DNA from: Streptomyces sp. ERV7
GTDB lineage: Bacteria > Actinomycetota > Actinomycetes > Streptomycetales > Streptomycetaceae
Direction of reading: 5' to 3'
Length of the DNA stretch: 64,000 nt
Assembly (NCBI RefSeq): GCF_001653515.1
Contig: NZ_LYOY01000001.1
Coordinates: 124,001-188,000, forward strand
Positions 34,120 to 42,797 of this stretch are shown piece after piece. Both the position numbers and the translations under genes were made by a program. Each line of letters opens with the position of its first letter. The first letter of the stretch is position 1. The notes below the pieces were generated by a model that worked only from the letters and a program-made list of their open reading frames with translations, ran no database searches and was not told the DNA's origin.

Positions 34120-36567
34120 TTGGCTCTCCGCGCCCGCACCGACACCCGCGCCCACGCCCGCACCCGGATCAGGCGCCTCGCGCTGGCCGGCATCGCCATG
34201 CTGACCGCCTCGGCGCCGCTGTCCCCCACGGCCTCGGCCGCGTCCGGCGACCGCGAGCACCACCCCTCCGGCGGCGGCCTGTCCGCCGTCATCCGGTACA
34301 CCGAGTACGGCGTTCCGCACATCCTCGCGAAGGACTACGCCGACCTCGGCTTCGGCACCGGCTACGCCCAGGCGGCCGACCAGGTGTGCACCCTCGCCGA
34401 CGGATTCGTCACGCTGCGCGGGGAGCGGTCGAAGTGGTTCGGCCCGGACGCGGCCCCCGACGGCTCGCTCTCCGCCGCGACCAGGAACCTCTCCAGCGAC
34501 CTGTACTTCACGTCCGTACGCGACGCGCGCACGGTCGAGAAGCTGCTGGCCACCCCGGCGCCCACCGGGCCGAGCCGCCGGTCGAAGGAGCTGATGCGGG
34601 GCTGGGCGGCGGGCTACAACGCCTGGCTGAAGCAGCACCGCGTCACCGACCCGGCGTGCAAGGGCGCGGCCTGGGTGCGCCCGGTGACCGTCGTCGACGT
34701 GGCCGCGCGCGGCTTCGCGATATCCGTGCTCGGCGGGCAGGGGCGCGTCACCGACGGCATCACCGCCGCGCAACCGCCGACCGCCGCGGCCGCGCCCGGC
34801 GCGCCCGACCCCGCCGCGCAGGCGAAGGCCGCCGAGCGGCTGTTCGCGGCCGACCAGGCCGACATGGGCTCCAACGCCGTCGCGTTCAGCGGCGCCGCCA
34901 CGGCCGACGGGCGCGGTCTGCTGCTCGGCAACCCGCACTACCCCTGGCACGGCGGCCGCCGCTTCTGGCAGATGCAGCAGACCATCCCCGGCGAGCTCGA
35001 CGTCTCCGGCGCGGCCCTGCTCGGCACCCCGACCATGAGCATCGGCTTCAACGACAAGGTGGCCTGGAGCCACACGGTCGCCACCGGTGTCACGCTCAAC
35101 CTCCACCAGCTGGCCCTCGACCCGGCCGACCCGACCGCGTACCTCGTGGACGGCGCCCCCGAGCGCATGACCCGGCGCACGGTGACGGTCCCGGTCAAGG
35201 GCGGCGCCCCGGTGACGCGCACCCAGTGGTGGACGCGGTACGGGCCGGTGGTCACCGGGCTCGGCCCCACGGTGCCTCTGCCGTGGACCAAGGCCACGGC
35301 GTTCGCGCTGAACGACCCCAACGCGCTCAACCTGCGCGCCGCGGACACCGGTCTGGGCTTCTCCAAGGCGGCGGGCACCGACGACATCCTCACGTCACTG
35401 CGCCGCACCCAGGGCCTGCCCTGGGTGAACACGGTCGCCGCCGACGCGCACGGGCACTCCCTGTTCACCCAGTCCCAGGTGCTCCCGCGGATCACCGACG
35501 AGCTGGCCGCGCGCTGCTCGACCCCGCTGGGCAAGGCGCTCTACCCGGCCTCGGGCGTCGCGGTCCTGGACGGCTCGCGCGGCGACTGCGCCCTCGGCTC
35601 GGACCCGGACGCCGTCCAGCCCGGAGTCTTCGGGCCCGCCCGGATGCCGCTGCTCAAGGACGCCGCGTACGCCGAGAACTCCAACGACAGCGCCTGGCTG
35701 ACCAACGCCGAGCACCCGCTGACCGGTTACGAGCGGATCTTCGGCACCGTCGCGACCGCGCGCTCGCCGCGTACGCGCGGGGCGGTCGAGGACGTGTCGG
35801 CCCTGGCCGCGAAGGGACGGCTCACCGTCGCCGACCTCCAGCGCCAGCAGTTCGCCGACCGGGCGCCCGCCGGGCACCTGGCGGCGGCCGACACGGCCAG
35901 GGCCTGCGCCGCGCTGCCCGGCGGCACCGCCACGGACAGCACCGGCAAGGCGGTCGACGTGTCCGGGGCGTGCGCGGTACTGGCCGGCTGGGACCGTACG
36001 GTGGACGCGGGAAGCCGGGGCGCGCTGCTCTTCGACCGCTACTGGCGCAAGCTGACCGGCACGGTCCCGGCGGCCGAGCTGTGGAAGGTGCCGTTCTCGG
36101 CGGCCGACCCGGTGCGTACGCCGAACACCCTCAACACCGCCTCGCCGGGCGTCGCCCGGGCACTCGCCGACGCGGTCGGCGAGCTGCGCGCCGCCGGCAT
36201 CCCCCTCGACTCGGCCCTGGGCGGCCACCAGTACGTGGTCCGGGGCGGCAAGCGCCTTCCGGTCTCCGGCGGTACGGAGGCGCTCGGCATCTGGAACAAG
36301 GTCGAGGGCGTGTGGGATCCGGCTCGCGGCTACACCGAGGTGTCGACCGGATCCAGCCACATCCAGGCGGTCGGCTGGGACGGCGGCCGCTGCCCCGTCG
36401 CCCGCACCCTGCTGACGTACTCCCAGTCGGAGAACGTCCTCTCGCCGCACTACAGCGACCAGACGAAGCTCTACTCGCAGCGGCGCTGGGTCTCCTCGCG
36501 CTTCTGCGAGCGCGACATCCTCTCCTCGCCCGCGCTGCGGGTCGTCCGGGTGCGCGAGCACCGCTGA
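34120..36567 (+). CDS. secreted penicillin-acylase-family enzyme (AHL/lipopeptide acylase type)
   Basis: An 815-residue Ntn-hydrolase. TTG at 34120 is the start, with GGGAGG 4 nt upstream. The signal peptide is LALAGIAMLTASAPL, cut near ASA. The autocleavage site before the catalytic Ser is in QADMGSNAVAFSG (about residue 253). The beta chain carries NPHYPWHGG and FNDKVAWSHTVATG. The size and motifs fit the Streptomyces N-acylhomoserine-lactone acylase AhlM and cyclic lipopeptide acylases. It would hydrolyse acyl amides such as quorum signals or penicillin V side chains outside the cell. The exact substrate is unknown. Confidence 0.9.
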   Translation: MALRARTDTRAHARTRIRRLALAGIAMLTASAPLSPTASAASGDREHHPSGGGLSAVIRYTEYGVPHILAKDYADLGFGTGYAQAADQVCTLADGFVTLRGERSKWFGPDAAPDGSLSAATRNLSSDLYFTSVRDARTVEKLLATPAPTGPSRRSKELMRGWAAGYNAWLKQHRVTDPACKGAAWVRPVTVVDVAARGFAISVLGGQGRVTDGITAAQPPTAAAAPGAPDPAAQAKAAERLFAADQADMGSNAVAFSGAATADGRGLLLGNPHYPWHGGRRFWQMQQTIPGELDVSGAALLGTPTMSIGFNDKVAWSHTVATGVTLNLHQLALDPADPTAYLVDGAPERMTRRTVTVPVKGGAPVTRTQWWTRYGPVVTGLGPTVPLPWTKATAFALNDPNALNLRAADTGLGFSKAAGTDDILTSLRRTQGLPWVNTVAADAHGHSLFTQSQVLPRITDELAARCSTPLGKALYPASGVAVLDGSRGDCALGSDPDAVQPGVFGPARMPLLKDAAYAENSNDSAWLTNAEHPLTGYERIFGTVATARSPRTRGAVEDVSALAAKGRLTVADLQRQQFADRAPAGHLAAADTARACAALPGGTATDSTGKAVDVSGACAVLAGWDRTVDAGSRGALLFDRYWRKLTGTVPAAELWKVPFSAADPVRTPNTLNTASPGVARALADAVGELRAAGIPLDSALGGHQYVVRGGKRLPVSGGTEALGIWNKVEGVWDPARGYTEVSTGSSHIQAVGWDGGRCPVARTLLTYSQSENVLSPHYSDQTKLYSQRRWVSSRFCERDILSSPALRVVRVREHR

Positions 36568-36608
36568 CGTCCGCGCGGCCCGCTCCTCGGGCGGGCCGCG
36601 CCGGAGGT

Positions 36609-36687
36609 TCACGCCGGGACGCCGATCACCTCATGGCCCACCGAGGCGAGCAGCGGGACCAGGGCCCGCCCGATGACTCCGGTGGCA
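36609..36687 (-). pseudogene. N-terminal remnant of an NAD-dependent epimerase/SDR
   Basis: Read leftward, the segment encodes ATGVIGRALVPLLASVGHEV, the Rossmann motif that begins extended SDR epimerases, then IGVPA and a stop. About 25 residues survive and no start codon remains. It sits directly after the acyl-CoA synthetase stop. It is what is left of a deleted gene that was probably the next member of that operon. Confidence 0.5.
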
Positions 36688-36713
36688 CAGCCCGGTGGCC
36701 TTCGGCCCCACGG

Positions 36714-38270
36714 TCACATCGCCCGCTCGTGGCCCTCCCAGTACGGTTCGCGCAGCCGTCGTTTGTAGAGCTTGCCGTTGGGGTCGCGCGGCATGGCCGC
36801 GATGAAGTCGACGGACTTGGGGCGCTTGTAGCCCGCGAGGCGCTCCTCGCAGTGGGCGAGGAGCTCGAAGGCGAGCTCCTCGCCCGGCTCGTGGCCGGGC
36901 GCGGCCTCCACGACCGCCTTGACCTCCTCGCCCCAGTCGGCGTGCGGGATGCCGAAGGCCGCGGCGTCGGCGACGGCCGGGTGGCTCAGGAGCGCCGCCT
37001 CGATCTCGGCCGGGTAGATGTTGACCCCGCCCGAGATGATCATGTCGATCTTGCGGTCGCGCAGGAACAGATAGCCGTCCTCGTCGAGGTAGCCGAGGTC
37101 GCCCACGGTGAAGAAGTCGCCGATGCGGTTCTTCCGGGTCTTGGTCTCGTCCTTGTGGTAACTGAAGCCGCCCGTCGACATCTTCATGTAGACGGTGCCC
37201 AACTGGCCTGCGGGCAGCCGCTCGCCGTCGTCGTCGAAGACCGCGAGTTCGCTGATGGGCCACGCCTTGCCGACCGTGCCCGGCTTCTTCAGCCAGTCCT
37301 CGGCCGTGGCGAACGCCCCACCGCCCTCGCTCGCCGCGTAGTACTCCTCCACACAGCTCCCCCACCACTCGATCATCGCCCGCTTGACGTGGTCGGGGCA
37401 GGGGGCGGCGCCGTGGATGGCGTGCCGCAGCGCGCTCACGTCGTAGCGCGCCCGGACCACCTCGGGCAGCGAGAGCAGCCGGTGGAACTGGGTCGGCACC
37501 ATGTGCGTATGGGTGCAGCGGTACGCGTCGATGAGGCGCAGCATCTCCTCGGGCGTCCACTTGTCCATCAGGACCAGCGGATGCCCGATGTGCAGGGACG
37601 CGCCCGCGAACTGGAGCACGGCCGTGTGGTAGAGCGGCGAGCAGACCAGATGGACGTTGTCGTCGAACGGCTTGATGCCGAAGATGCCGAGGAAGCCGCC
37701 GAGGTAGGACTCCTCGGGGAGCTTGCCGGAGAGCGGGCGCCGGATGCCGCGCGGGCGGCCGGTGGTGCCCGAGGTGTAGTTCATGACCCAGCCCAGCGTG
37801 CGGCCCTCGGGCACGGACTCGGGCTGCCCGTCGAGGAGTTGCCCGTACGGACAGAAGCCCGCCACCTCGCCCACCGCGTACCGGTGGCTGCCCGGCAGCT
37901 TCGCCTCGTCGGCGGCCGCGGTCGCCGCCTGCGCGAACCGCTCGTGGGCGATGAGCACCTTGGCACCGGAGTCCGCGACGATCCAGGCGATCTCGGGCCC
38001 GACCAGGTGGTGGTTGACGGGGACGAGGTAGAACCCGGCCTGGGAGGCGGCCAGATACGCGGTGAAGAACTCGACCCCGTTGGGCAGCACGACGGCGAAC
38101 GCGTCGCCCTGTTCGAGGCCGGCCGCGCGCAGCCCGTGCACCAGCCGGTTGACGTCGGCGTGCAGCCGCCCGGCCGTCCAGCGCTCGCCGCCGGGCGCGG
38201 TGAGCACCACACGGCCGGGGTCGGCGGCGGCCTGCGCCCAGAACCCGTTGGGCGGCGGGGAGCCGCTCAT
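36714..38270 (-). CDS. acyl-CoA synthetase (AMP-forming), second copy
   Basis: A 518-residue adenylate-forming ligase. The P-loop is NYTSGTTGRPRGIRR. It has EEYYAASEGGG as the A5-type region, ISGGVNIYPAEIE, and a Lys in DPNGKLYKRRL. It activates a carboxylic acid to its CoA thioester. The start overlaps the upstream gene by ATGA (38267-38270), so it is coupled to the nitronate monooxygenase. It is part of the operon headed by operator-like copy 2. Only about 30% similar in layout to the ligase at 29.3 kb, so different substrates are likely. Confidence 0.92.
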   Translation of the reverse strand: MSGSPPPNGFWAQAAADPGRVVLTAPGGERWTAGRLHADVNRLVHGLRAAGLEQGDAFAVVLPNGVEFFTAYLAASQAGFYLVPVNHHLVGPEIAWIVADSGAKVLIAHERFAQAATAAADEAKLPGSHRYAVGEVAGFCPYGQLLDGQPESVPEGRTLGWVMNYTSGTTGRPRGIRRPLSGKLPEESYLGGFLGIFGIKPFDDNVHLVCSPLYHTAVLQFAGASLHIGHPLVLMDKWTPEEMLRLIDAYRCTHTHMVPTQFHRLLSLPEVVRARYDVSALRHAIHGAAPCPDHVKRAMIEWWGSCVEEYYAASEGGGAFATAEDWLKKPGTVGKAWPISELAVFDDDGERLPAGQLGTVYMKMSTGGFSYHKDETKTRKNRIGDFFTVGDLGYLDEDGYLFLRDRKIDMIISGGVNIYPAEIEAALLSHPAVADAAAFGIPHADWGEEVKAVVEAAPGHEPGEELAFELLAHCEERLAGYKRPKSVDFIAAMPRDPNGKLYKRRLREPYWEGHERAM

Positions 38271-39376
38271 GACCCGCTCCTTCCGGCGATACGGCTGATG
38301 CGGTCGACGGCCTGCTCGAAGCCGCGGGTGAGGTCGTCGACGACCTCCTGGACGCTGCGCTCGGAGTTCATCCGGCCGACGATCTGGCCGACCGGCGTGC
38401 CGAGCAGCGGGGCGACCTCGTACTTCTGGATCCGTGACAGCGCCTCGGCGACCAGCAGGCCTTGCAGGGGCATGGGCAGGGTGCCGGGGCCGCTCGGGTC
38501 GTCCCAGGCGTCGGTCCACTCGGTGCGCAGCTGGCGCGCGGGCTTGCCGGTGAGGGCGCGCGAGCGGACGGTGTCGCCGGAGCCGGCCGCGAGGAGTTTG
38601 CGGGTGAGCGCGCGCGAGTGGAGATCGGCCTCGGTGGTGGTGAGCCAGAGGGAGCCCAGCCAGACGCCCTGGGCGCCCAGCGCAAGGCCTGCGGCCACCT
38701 GGGCGCCGCTGCCGATGCCTCCGGCGGCGAGTACGGGCAGCGGCCCGACCGCGTCGACGACTTCGGGCACCAGCACCATGGAGGCGATCTCGCCGGTGTG
38801 GCCGCCGGCTTCGTAGCCCTGGGCGACGACGATGTCGATGCCCGCCTCGGCGTGGTGGCGGGCGTGCCGGGCGCTGCCGGCGAGCGCGGCGACCAGGACC
38901 CCGTTGGCGTGGGCCCGGTCGACGACATCGGCGGGCGGAGAGCCGAGCGCGTTGGCGAGCAGCTTGATCGGGTAGGTGAAGGCGACGTCGAGCTGGTCGC
39001 GGGCGACCTGCTCCATCCACCCGGTGATCCGCCAGCCGGACGCCTCGCCCTCGGCCAGCTCGGGCACGCCGTGCTTGGCGAGCGTCTCGCGCACGAACTG
39101 CCGGTGCCCCTCGGGGATCATGGCTTCGACGTCGTCCTCGGTGACGCCCTCCACCTTCCGCGCGGGCATCACGACGTCGAGGCCGTAGGGCAGTCCGTCG
39201 GTGTGCTCCTGCATCCAGTCGAGGTCGCGCGCGAGGTCGTCGGGGGCGGTGTAGCGGACCGCGCCGAGCACGCCGAACCCACCGGCCCGGGTGATGGCGG
39301 CGGCCACCGCCGGGAACGGTGTGAAGCCGAAGATGGCGTGCTCCACTCCCAGTCTTCTGCTCAGCTCCGTCTGCAT
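38267..39376 (-). CDS. nitronate monooxygenase-like FMN enzyme (2-nitropropane dioxygenase family)
   Basis: A 369-residue TIM-barrel flavoprotein. Early GGFGVLGAVRYT, the FMN phosphate-binding AQGYEAGGHTG and AAGGIGSGAQVAAGLALGAQGVWLG are typical of the family. It oxidises nitronates, or in many actinobacteria acts on an unknown substrate tied to acyl-CoA genes. It begins the leftward operon with the acyl-CoA synthetase. The operator-like element copy 2 lies 40 bp upstream of the start. A glance at its context (FadD, DUF35, thiolases) suggests a role other than nitroalkane detoxification. Confidence 0.9.
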   Translation of the reverse strand: MQTELSRRLGVEHAIFGFTPFPAVAAAITRAGGFGVLGAVRYTAPDDLARDLDWMQEHTDGLPYGLDVVMPARKVEGVTEDDVEAMIPEGHRQFVRETLAKHGVPELAEGEASGWRITGWMEQVARDQLDVAFTYPIKLLANALGSPPADVVDRAHANGVLVAALAGSARHARHHAEAGIDIVVAQGYEAGGHTGEIASMVLVPEVVDAVGPLPVLAAGGIGSGAQVAAGLALGAQGVWLGSLWLTTTEADLHSRALTRKLLAAGSGDTVRSRALTGKPARQLRTEWTDAWDDPSGPGTLPMPLQGLLVAEALSRIQKYEVAPLLGTPVGQIVGRMNSERSVQEVVDDLTRGFEQAVDRISRIAGRSGS

Positions 39377-39416
39377 GGGGCGCAGGATGCCGCAGCCCGG
39401 TCGACGAGGGAAGAGA

Positions 39417-39442
39417 TTTTCTGATGCCACGTCAGATTCTTT
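39417..39442. promoter_or_regulatory. shared operator-like element, copy 2
   Basis: TTTTCTGA, 7 nt, TCAGATTCTTT, matching copy 1 at 29238-29263 in all 19 fixed bases, with the same spacing and strand. The core TCTGA-7-TCAGA is palindromic. It lies 40 bp upstream of the nitronate monooxygenase-acyl-CoA synthetase operon. Confidence 0.7.
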
Positions 39443-39516
39443 ACGCGGTGCCGCGCCGGGGCCGGTCAGGGTGGTCCTGGCCGATGCCCTGGCCCGGGCG
39501 CTCGCGCCCCAGGCTC

Positions 39517-41067
39517 TCAGCCGCCCAGCACCGCCATCGCCGCGTTGTGGCCCGGGATGCCGCTGACCCCGCCGCCCCGGACCGCGCCCGCCCCGCACAG
39601 CAGGACGTTCGGGTACGTGGTCTCCACGCCCCAGCGCCCGGCGGACTCCTCCGCGTACGGGAAGGCGAGCGGGCGGTGGAAGATGTTGCCGCCGGGCAGC
39701 CGCAGCTCGCGCTCCAGATCGAGCGGGGTCTTCGCCTCGATGCAGGGCCGGCCGTCGGCGTCGGTGGCCAGGCAGTCCGCGAGCGGCTCGGCCAGCTGTG
39801 CGTCCAGCTGGGCCAGCGTCGCGTCGAGGAGCGCCTCGCGCGTCTTGTCGTTATCGGCCGCGAACAGCCGCGCCGGGGTGTGCAGCCCGAACAACGTCAG
39901 CGTCTGGTAGCCGCGTTCCGCCAGGTCCGGGCCTAGGATCGAGGGGTCGGTGAGCGAGTGGCAGTAGATCTCGCAGGGCGGTGCGGCGGGCAGCTCACCG
40001 GCCGCCGCCTGGGCGTACGCGGCGCCCAGCGCCCCGTACCCCTCCCCGATGTGGAAGGTCCCGGCGAACGCCTCGCGCGGGTCGACCGAGGTGTCCTTCA
40101 GCCGGGGCAGCCGGGTGAGCAGCATGTTGACCTTGAGCTGGGCGCCCTCGGCGTGTTCCGGGGCCGGGCCGCCGGTGAGCGCGGCCAGGGCCTCGGGAGA
40201 CGCGTTGACCAGGACGTGCCGGGCCGCGACCGTGCCCTCGCCCGACTCCGTACGGAAGTCGACCTCGGCCTCGCGGCCGTCGGTGCGCAGCGCGGTCGCC
40301 TCGTGGCCGGTGACGACCTCCGCGCCGGCCGCCCGTGCGGCGCCCGCGAGCGCGTCGGTGAACGCGCCCATCCCGCCCACCGGCACGTCCCAGTCGCCGG
40401 TGCCGCCGCCGATGACGTGGTAGAGGAAGCAGCGGTTCTGGGCCAGGGAGGGGTCGTGGGCGTCGGCGAAGGTGCCGATCAGGGCGTCGGTGAGGACGAC
40501 ACCGCGCACCAGGTCGTCGGCGAACCGCTCCTCCACGGCGACGCCGATCGGCTCCTCGAAGAGCATCCGCCACGCCGTGTCGTCGCCCAGGCGCTCGCGC
40601 AGGGCCGCGCGGGCGGGCAACGGCTCGGTCAGCGTGGGGAAGAGCCGCTCGGCGGCCCGCCGGGTCATTCCGTAGAACTCTTCCCAGGCTGTGAACTCGG
40701 CCTCGGAGCCGGTCAGTCGGCGGAACGAGGCCCGGGTGCGCTCCTCGCCGCCGCCGACGAGCAGCCCGGTGGGGCGGCCGTCGCGTACCACCGGTGTGTA
40801 CGAGGAGACGGTCCGCCTGCGCACGGCGAAGCGCAGTCCCAGATCGTCGACGATCTTCTGCGGCAGCAGCGAGACAAGGTAGGAATAGCGCGAGAGCCGG
40901 GCGTCGACGCCCGCGAAGGGGCGGGTCGAGACGGCCGCGCCGCCGGTGCGGTCGAGGCGCTCCAGGACCAGCACCGACTTCCCGGCGCGGGCGAGGTAGG
41001 CGGCGGCCACCAGGCCGTTGTGGCCGCCGCCGACGATCACGGTGTCGTACACCTGGTGTGCGGGCAT
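39517..41067 (-). CDS. phytoene desaturase-like FAD-dependent oxidoreductase
   Basis: A 516-residue flavoprotein. The ADP-binding GxGxxG motif is VIVGGGHNGLVAAAYLARAG, followed by VLVLERLDRTGGAA. The C-terminal FAD motif region is VLLCGAGAVRGGGVSGIPGHNAAMAVLGG. It belongs to the phytoene dehydrogenase/PYROXD2-like group of amine or carotenoid oxidases. AGGAAGGG precedes the ATG at 41067. No carotenoid genes are near, so carotenoid synthesis is not implied. It is transcribed toward, and may be read together with, the nitronate monooxygenase operon, 140 bp further on. The substrate is unknown. Confidence 0.88.
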   Translation of the reverse strand: MPAHQVYDTVIVGGGHNGLVAAAYLARAGKSVLVLERLDRTGGAAVSTRPFAGVDARLSRYSYLVSLLPQKIVDDLGLRFAVRRRTVSSYTPVVRDGRPTGLLVGGGEERTRASFRRLTGSEAEFTAWEEFYGMTRRAAERLFPTLTEPLPARAALRERLGDDTAWRMLFEEPIGVAVEERFADDLVRGVVLTDALIGTFADAHDPSLAQNRCFLYHVIGGGTGDWDVPVGGMGAFTDALAGAARAAGAEVVTGHEATALRTDGREAEVDFRTESGEGTVAARHVLVNASPEALAALTGGPAPEHAEGAQLKVNMLLTRLPRLKDTSVDPREAFAGTFHIGEGYGALGAAYAQAAAGELPAAPPCEIYCHSLTDPSILGPDLAERGYQTLTLFGLHTPARLFAADNDKTREALLDATLAQLDAQLAEPLADCLATDADGRPCIEAKTPLDLERELRLPGGNIFHRPLAFPYAEESAGRWGVETTYPNVLLCGAGAVRGGGVSGIPGHNAAMAVLGG

Positions 41068-41079
41068 GGCCCTTCCTAG

Positions 41080-41721
41080 CACGCGCCGATCACCGGCGGC
41101 CAGGGTGACGGCGCCGGTGCTCTCCTGCCTGCCCGCCCCCGCCTGTGGCGCCTGTCCGAGGCGCTCTTCGGCGCCGCCGGAGCCGAGGGGCGCAAGGCGC
41201 GCAAACGCCTGCTCTCCGGGGCGCGTTGTCTCTTCTACGGCTTCGTCGCGTACACCGTCTCGACGTACGCGCTCGGTGACCGCCGTACCGAGGGCGGCTC
41301 CAGCGACCGCACCTCCCAGGACCTCACGGCCCGGCTGCTCGGTCTGCCGGGCGGGCGGTGGATGGTCGGCGCGGCCGGAGTCCTCGCGGTCGGGGCCGGA
41401 CTGTGGATCGCGGTACGGGCGGCGCTGCGCGAATACCACGACCGGATGCGGCTCACCGGGATGTCACCGCGCACCCGTCTGGTGGTGGACTGCACGGGTG
41501 TGGCGGGTGGGGTGTCGCGGGGCGCCGTCTTCGCCGCCGCCGGCGGCTTCGCCCTCTGGGCGGCGGTCGGCTTCGACCCCGGCCGGGCCAAGGGCATGGA
41601 CGACACCCTGCGCTCCTTCGCCCACACCCCGGCCGGTCCCTGGCTTCTGATGGCGGTGGCCGCGGGCCTCGCGCTCTTCGGCCTGTTCTCGTTCGCGATG
41701 GCGCGCTGGCGCAGGTTCTGA
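41080..41721 (+). pseudogene. DUF1206 membrane protein lacking its first repeat
   Basis: DUF1206 proteins consist of three two-helix repeats, about 270 residues. Here the frame is closed by TAG at 41077-41079 and has no usable start before the repeats begin. It reads straight into LWRLSEALFGAAG and then GARCLFYGFVAYTVSTYALG, the second repeat. The third repeat and the natural C-terminus (FGLFSFAMARWRRF) are intact. The first repeat and the start codon are missing. An internal ATG at 41362 could give a 119-residue stub. The loss abuts the promoter of the desaturase-like gene. Confidence 0.7.
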
Positions 41722-41796
41722 GCCCACCGCCGGGCCTGGCTCGGGCGAACCCGTTTCAGCCGCTTGCGAACCGGGCCGTGTGCGAGGTGGGTTCGG

Positions 41797-41802
41797 GGGT
41801 AC
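41797..41802 (+). promoter_or_regulatory. possible SigB-type -10 element (GGGTAC)
   Basis: GGGTAC resembles the GGGTAT -10 of SigB/SigF-class promoters. GTGT at 41779-41782, 14 nt upstream, is a poor match to the GTTT -35. It lies 58 bp before the SigB-type sigma gene, consistent with autoregulation. Confidence 0.3.
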
Positions 41803-41859
41803 ACGCTCTTCGCGTTGGAACGCGTTGGAAGCTTGTACAGGTCGATCCAGGGAGAGATC

Positions 41860-42720
41860 ATGACGACGGTCGAGGTCAGCACCATGGTGGGGCAGCGCAG
41901 CCAGGTGGCGCCCGAACTGCCCTTGGTGGAGTGCCCCGACAAGCTCGCACCGCGTGACGCCCGGGATTTGTCACGCCTCTTCTTCGAGCAACTCGCGGTA
42001 CTGGAGGAGGGGACACCCGCATACCAGTACGCGCGCAACACCCTCATCGAGATGAACATGTCGCTCGTGCGTTTCGCCGCGCGGCGTTTTCGCCAGTACG
42101 CGGACGAGATCGAGGACGTCGTCCAGGTGGGCATGATCGGACTGATCAAGGCCATCGACCGGTTCGAGCTGTCGCGCGAGACGCAGTTCGCCACGTTCGC
42201 CGTGCCCTATGTCGTCGGTGAGATGAAGCGCTTCTTCCGCGACACCACCTGGGCCGTGCACGTCCCGCGCCGGCTGCAGGAGCGCCGGACGGAGCTGGGC
42301 AAGGCGCGGGCCGAGCTGGAGAGCCGCCTCGACCGCTCCCCCACCGTCAAGGAGCTGGCCGAGCTGATGGACATCAGCGAGGAGGAGGTCGTGGAGGCCC
42401 AGGTGGCCGCCAACGGCTACCACTCCTCGTCCCTCGACGCGGCCCTGTCCGGCAACGAGGAGGAGGGCGAGGCGGCGCTCGCCGACATCATCGGCTGCGA
42501 GGACCCGGGCATGGAGCTGGTCGAGGACTTCCAGGCACTGGCGCCCGCGATGGACACCCTGACCGAGCGCGAGCGCTTCGTCGTGCATCTGCGGTTCGTC
42601 GAGGAGCGCACCCAGGCGGAGATCGGTGAGACGCTCGGCGTCTCCCAGATGCAGGTCTCCCGCATCCTGCGCCGCATCCTCACCAAGCTCCGTACCGGCA
42701 TGGGCGTCGTCGCGGACTGA
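41860..42720 (+). CDS. SigB/SigF-type stress sigma factor
   Basis: A 286-residue sigma factor of the SigB/F/G class. Region 2 is AARRFRQYADEIEDVVQVGMIGLIKAIDRFE (only partly quoted: DVVQVGMIGLIKAIDRFE). Region 3 holds RSPTVKELAELMDISEEEV. Region 4 ends VSQMQVSRILRRILTKL, the HTH. ATG at 41860 has AGGGAGAG upstream. These sigmas are held by RsbW-like kinases and released by STAS antagonists. An RsbW-like kinase lies immediately downstream on the other strand. A related sigma is at 52.4 kb, so the two may cross-talk. Confidence 0.93.
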   Translation: MTTVEVSTMVGQRSQVAPELPLVECPDKLAPRDARDLSRLFFEQLAVLEEGTPAYQYARNTLIEMNMSLVRFAARRFRQYADEIEDVVQVGMIGLIKAIDRFELSRETQFATFAVPYVVGEMKRFFRDTTWAVHVPRRLQERRTELGKARAELESRLDRSPTVKELAELMDISEEEVVEAQVAANGYHSSSLDAALSGNEEEGEAALADIIGCEDPGMELVEDFQALAPAMDTLTERERFVVHLRFVEERTQAEIGETLGVSQMQVSRILRRILTKLRTGMGVVAD

Positions 42721-42797
42721 CGCACGGCCGACCGCGGGTCCACGCACGAGCGAGGACCGGTGCCGGGGCGCGTACGAGCGCCCCGGCACCGGCGCGC

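Noticed and set aside
34386..38816. 1476-codon open frame on the plus strand
   Set aside because: It overlaps the acylase in another frame and runs antisense through the acyl-CoA synthetase. Arg/Ala/Gly-rich with no motif.
39517..41067. Carotenoid biosynthesis from the phytoene desaturase-like gene
   Set aside because: No phytoene synthase, lycopene cyclase or GGPP synthase is nearby, and the protein is closer to PYROXD2-type oxidases.
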